Assembly: GCA_913054445.1 (NCBI GenBank)
Contig: CAJXIK010000108.1
Span: forward strand, 1-6,979
DNA length: 6,979 nt
Source: an uncultured Bermanella sp.
GTDB lineage: Bacteria; Pseudomonadota; Gammaproteobacteria; Pseudomonadales; Oceanobacteraceae
Reading direction: 5' to 3'
Shown: one piece after another, positions 6,903-6,979 of the stretch
How positions within the stretch are numbered: the first letter of the stretch is position 1
Layout: every line of letters begins with the position of its first letter
The notes under the pieces: model-generated
Told to the model about the DNA's origin: nothing
The model's input: only the letters and a program-made list of their open reading frames with translations
The model's database searches: none
Position numbers and translations under genes: made by a program

Positions 6903-6979
6903 GCCAAACCATGGCCTATGCTAGTATTCGCCCTTAATTTTTACGCTCATCTAGTACTCCCCATGAATGCCAACATGAA

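Larger units (their letters stand above)
6222..6979. other. Gene-free, A+T-rich region upstream of the large lipoprotein gene
   Basis: No open frame here has both a reasonable length and a ribosome binding site, and I see no tRNA or rRNA. The part next to 6221 holds the lipoprotein leader and probably its promoter. The rest contains several inverted repeats (6335-6356, 6598-6623, 6642-6654, 6808-6820, 6890-6902). One 47-codon frame (6495-6638) ends in a hydrophobic run but lacks a Shine-Dalgarno. One stretch (6661-6792) reads as open, plausible protein without a start codon. An ATG at 6963 near the right edge could begin a gene, but only a few codons are visible and no ribosome site precedes it. 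Confidence 0.6.

Noticed and set aside
6963..6979. Start of a new plus-strand gene at the right edge
   Set aside because: Only a few codons are visible and no ribosome binding site precedes the ATG, so it cannot be supported from this window.

Overview
The window looks like chromosomal DNA of a gammaproteobacterium, probably a marine or aquatic one. The best evidence is a regulator that closely resembles enterobacterial FabR in its helix-turn-helix and the segment after it. Two outer-membrane-type lipoproteins confirm a Gram-negative cell. I cannot name a genus. There is no sign of phage, CRISPR, integrase, transposase, tRNA or rRNA.

Layout. (1) 58-2261, plus strand: a two-gene operon. A 516-residue inner-membrane protein with a long helical cytoplasmic part is followed, with a 4-base ATGA overlap, by a 218-residue von Willebrand factor A (VWA) lipoprotein with an intact metal-binding (MIDAS) motif. 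I recognise no named system here; it is the best candidate in the window for an undescribed module. (2) 2320-2946, minus strand: a FabR/DesT-type TetR repressor, convergent with the operon. Its leader (2961-3016) holds two tandem 28-base units, each centred on a 12-base palindrome, which look like operators. (3) 3122-6221, minus strand: a 1014-residue lipoprotein gene with its own Shine-Dalgarno and a clear Rho-independent terminator. The protein is a chain of beta-sandwich modules typical of a cell-surface or periplasmic adhesin or scaffold. (4) 6222-6979: about 760 bases without a convincing gene, visibly richer in A+T than the rest, with several inverted repeats, a perfect TATAAT on the minus strand and one short unexplained open stretch.

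How the genes relate. The first two are almost certainly co-translated and both belong to the envelope: the inner-membrane protein faces mainly the cytoplasm, and the lipoprotein the periplasm. The repressor probably controls unsaturated fatty acid synthesis elsewhere in the genome and may control itself. A terminator and its own leader separate it from the large lipoprotein gene. Nothing in the sequence ties the three units into one pathway beyond a common envelope theme.
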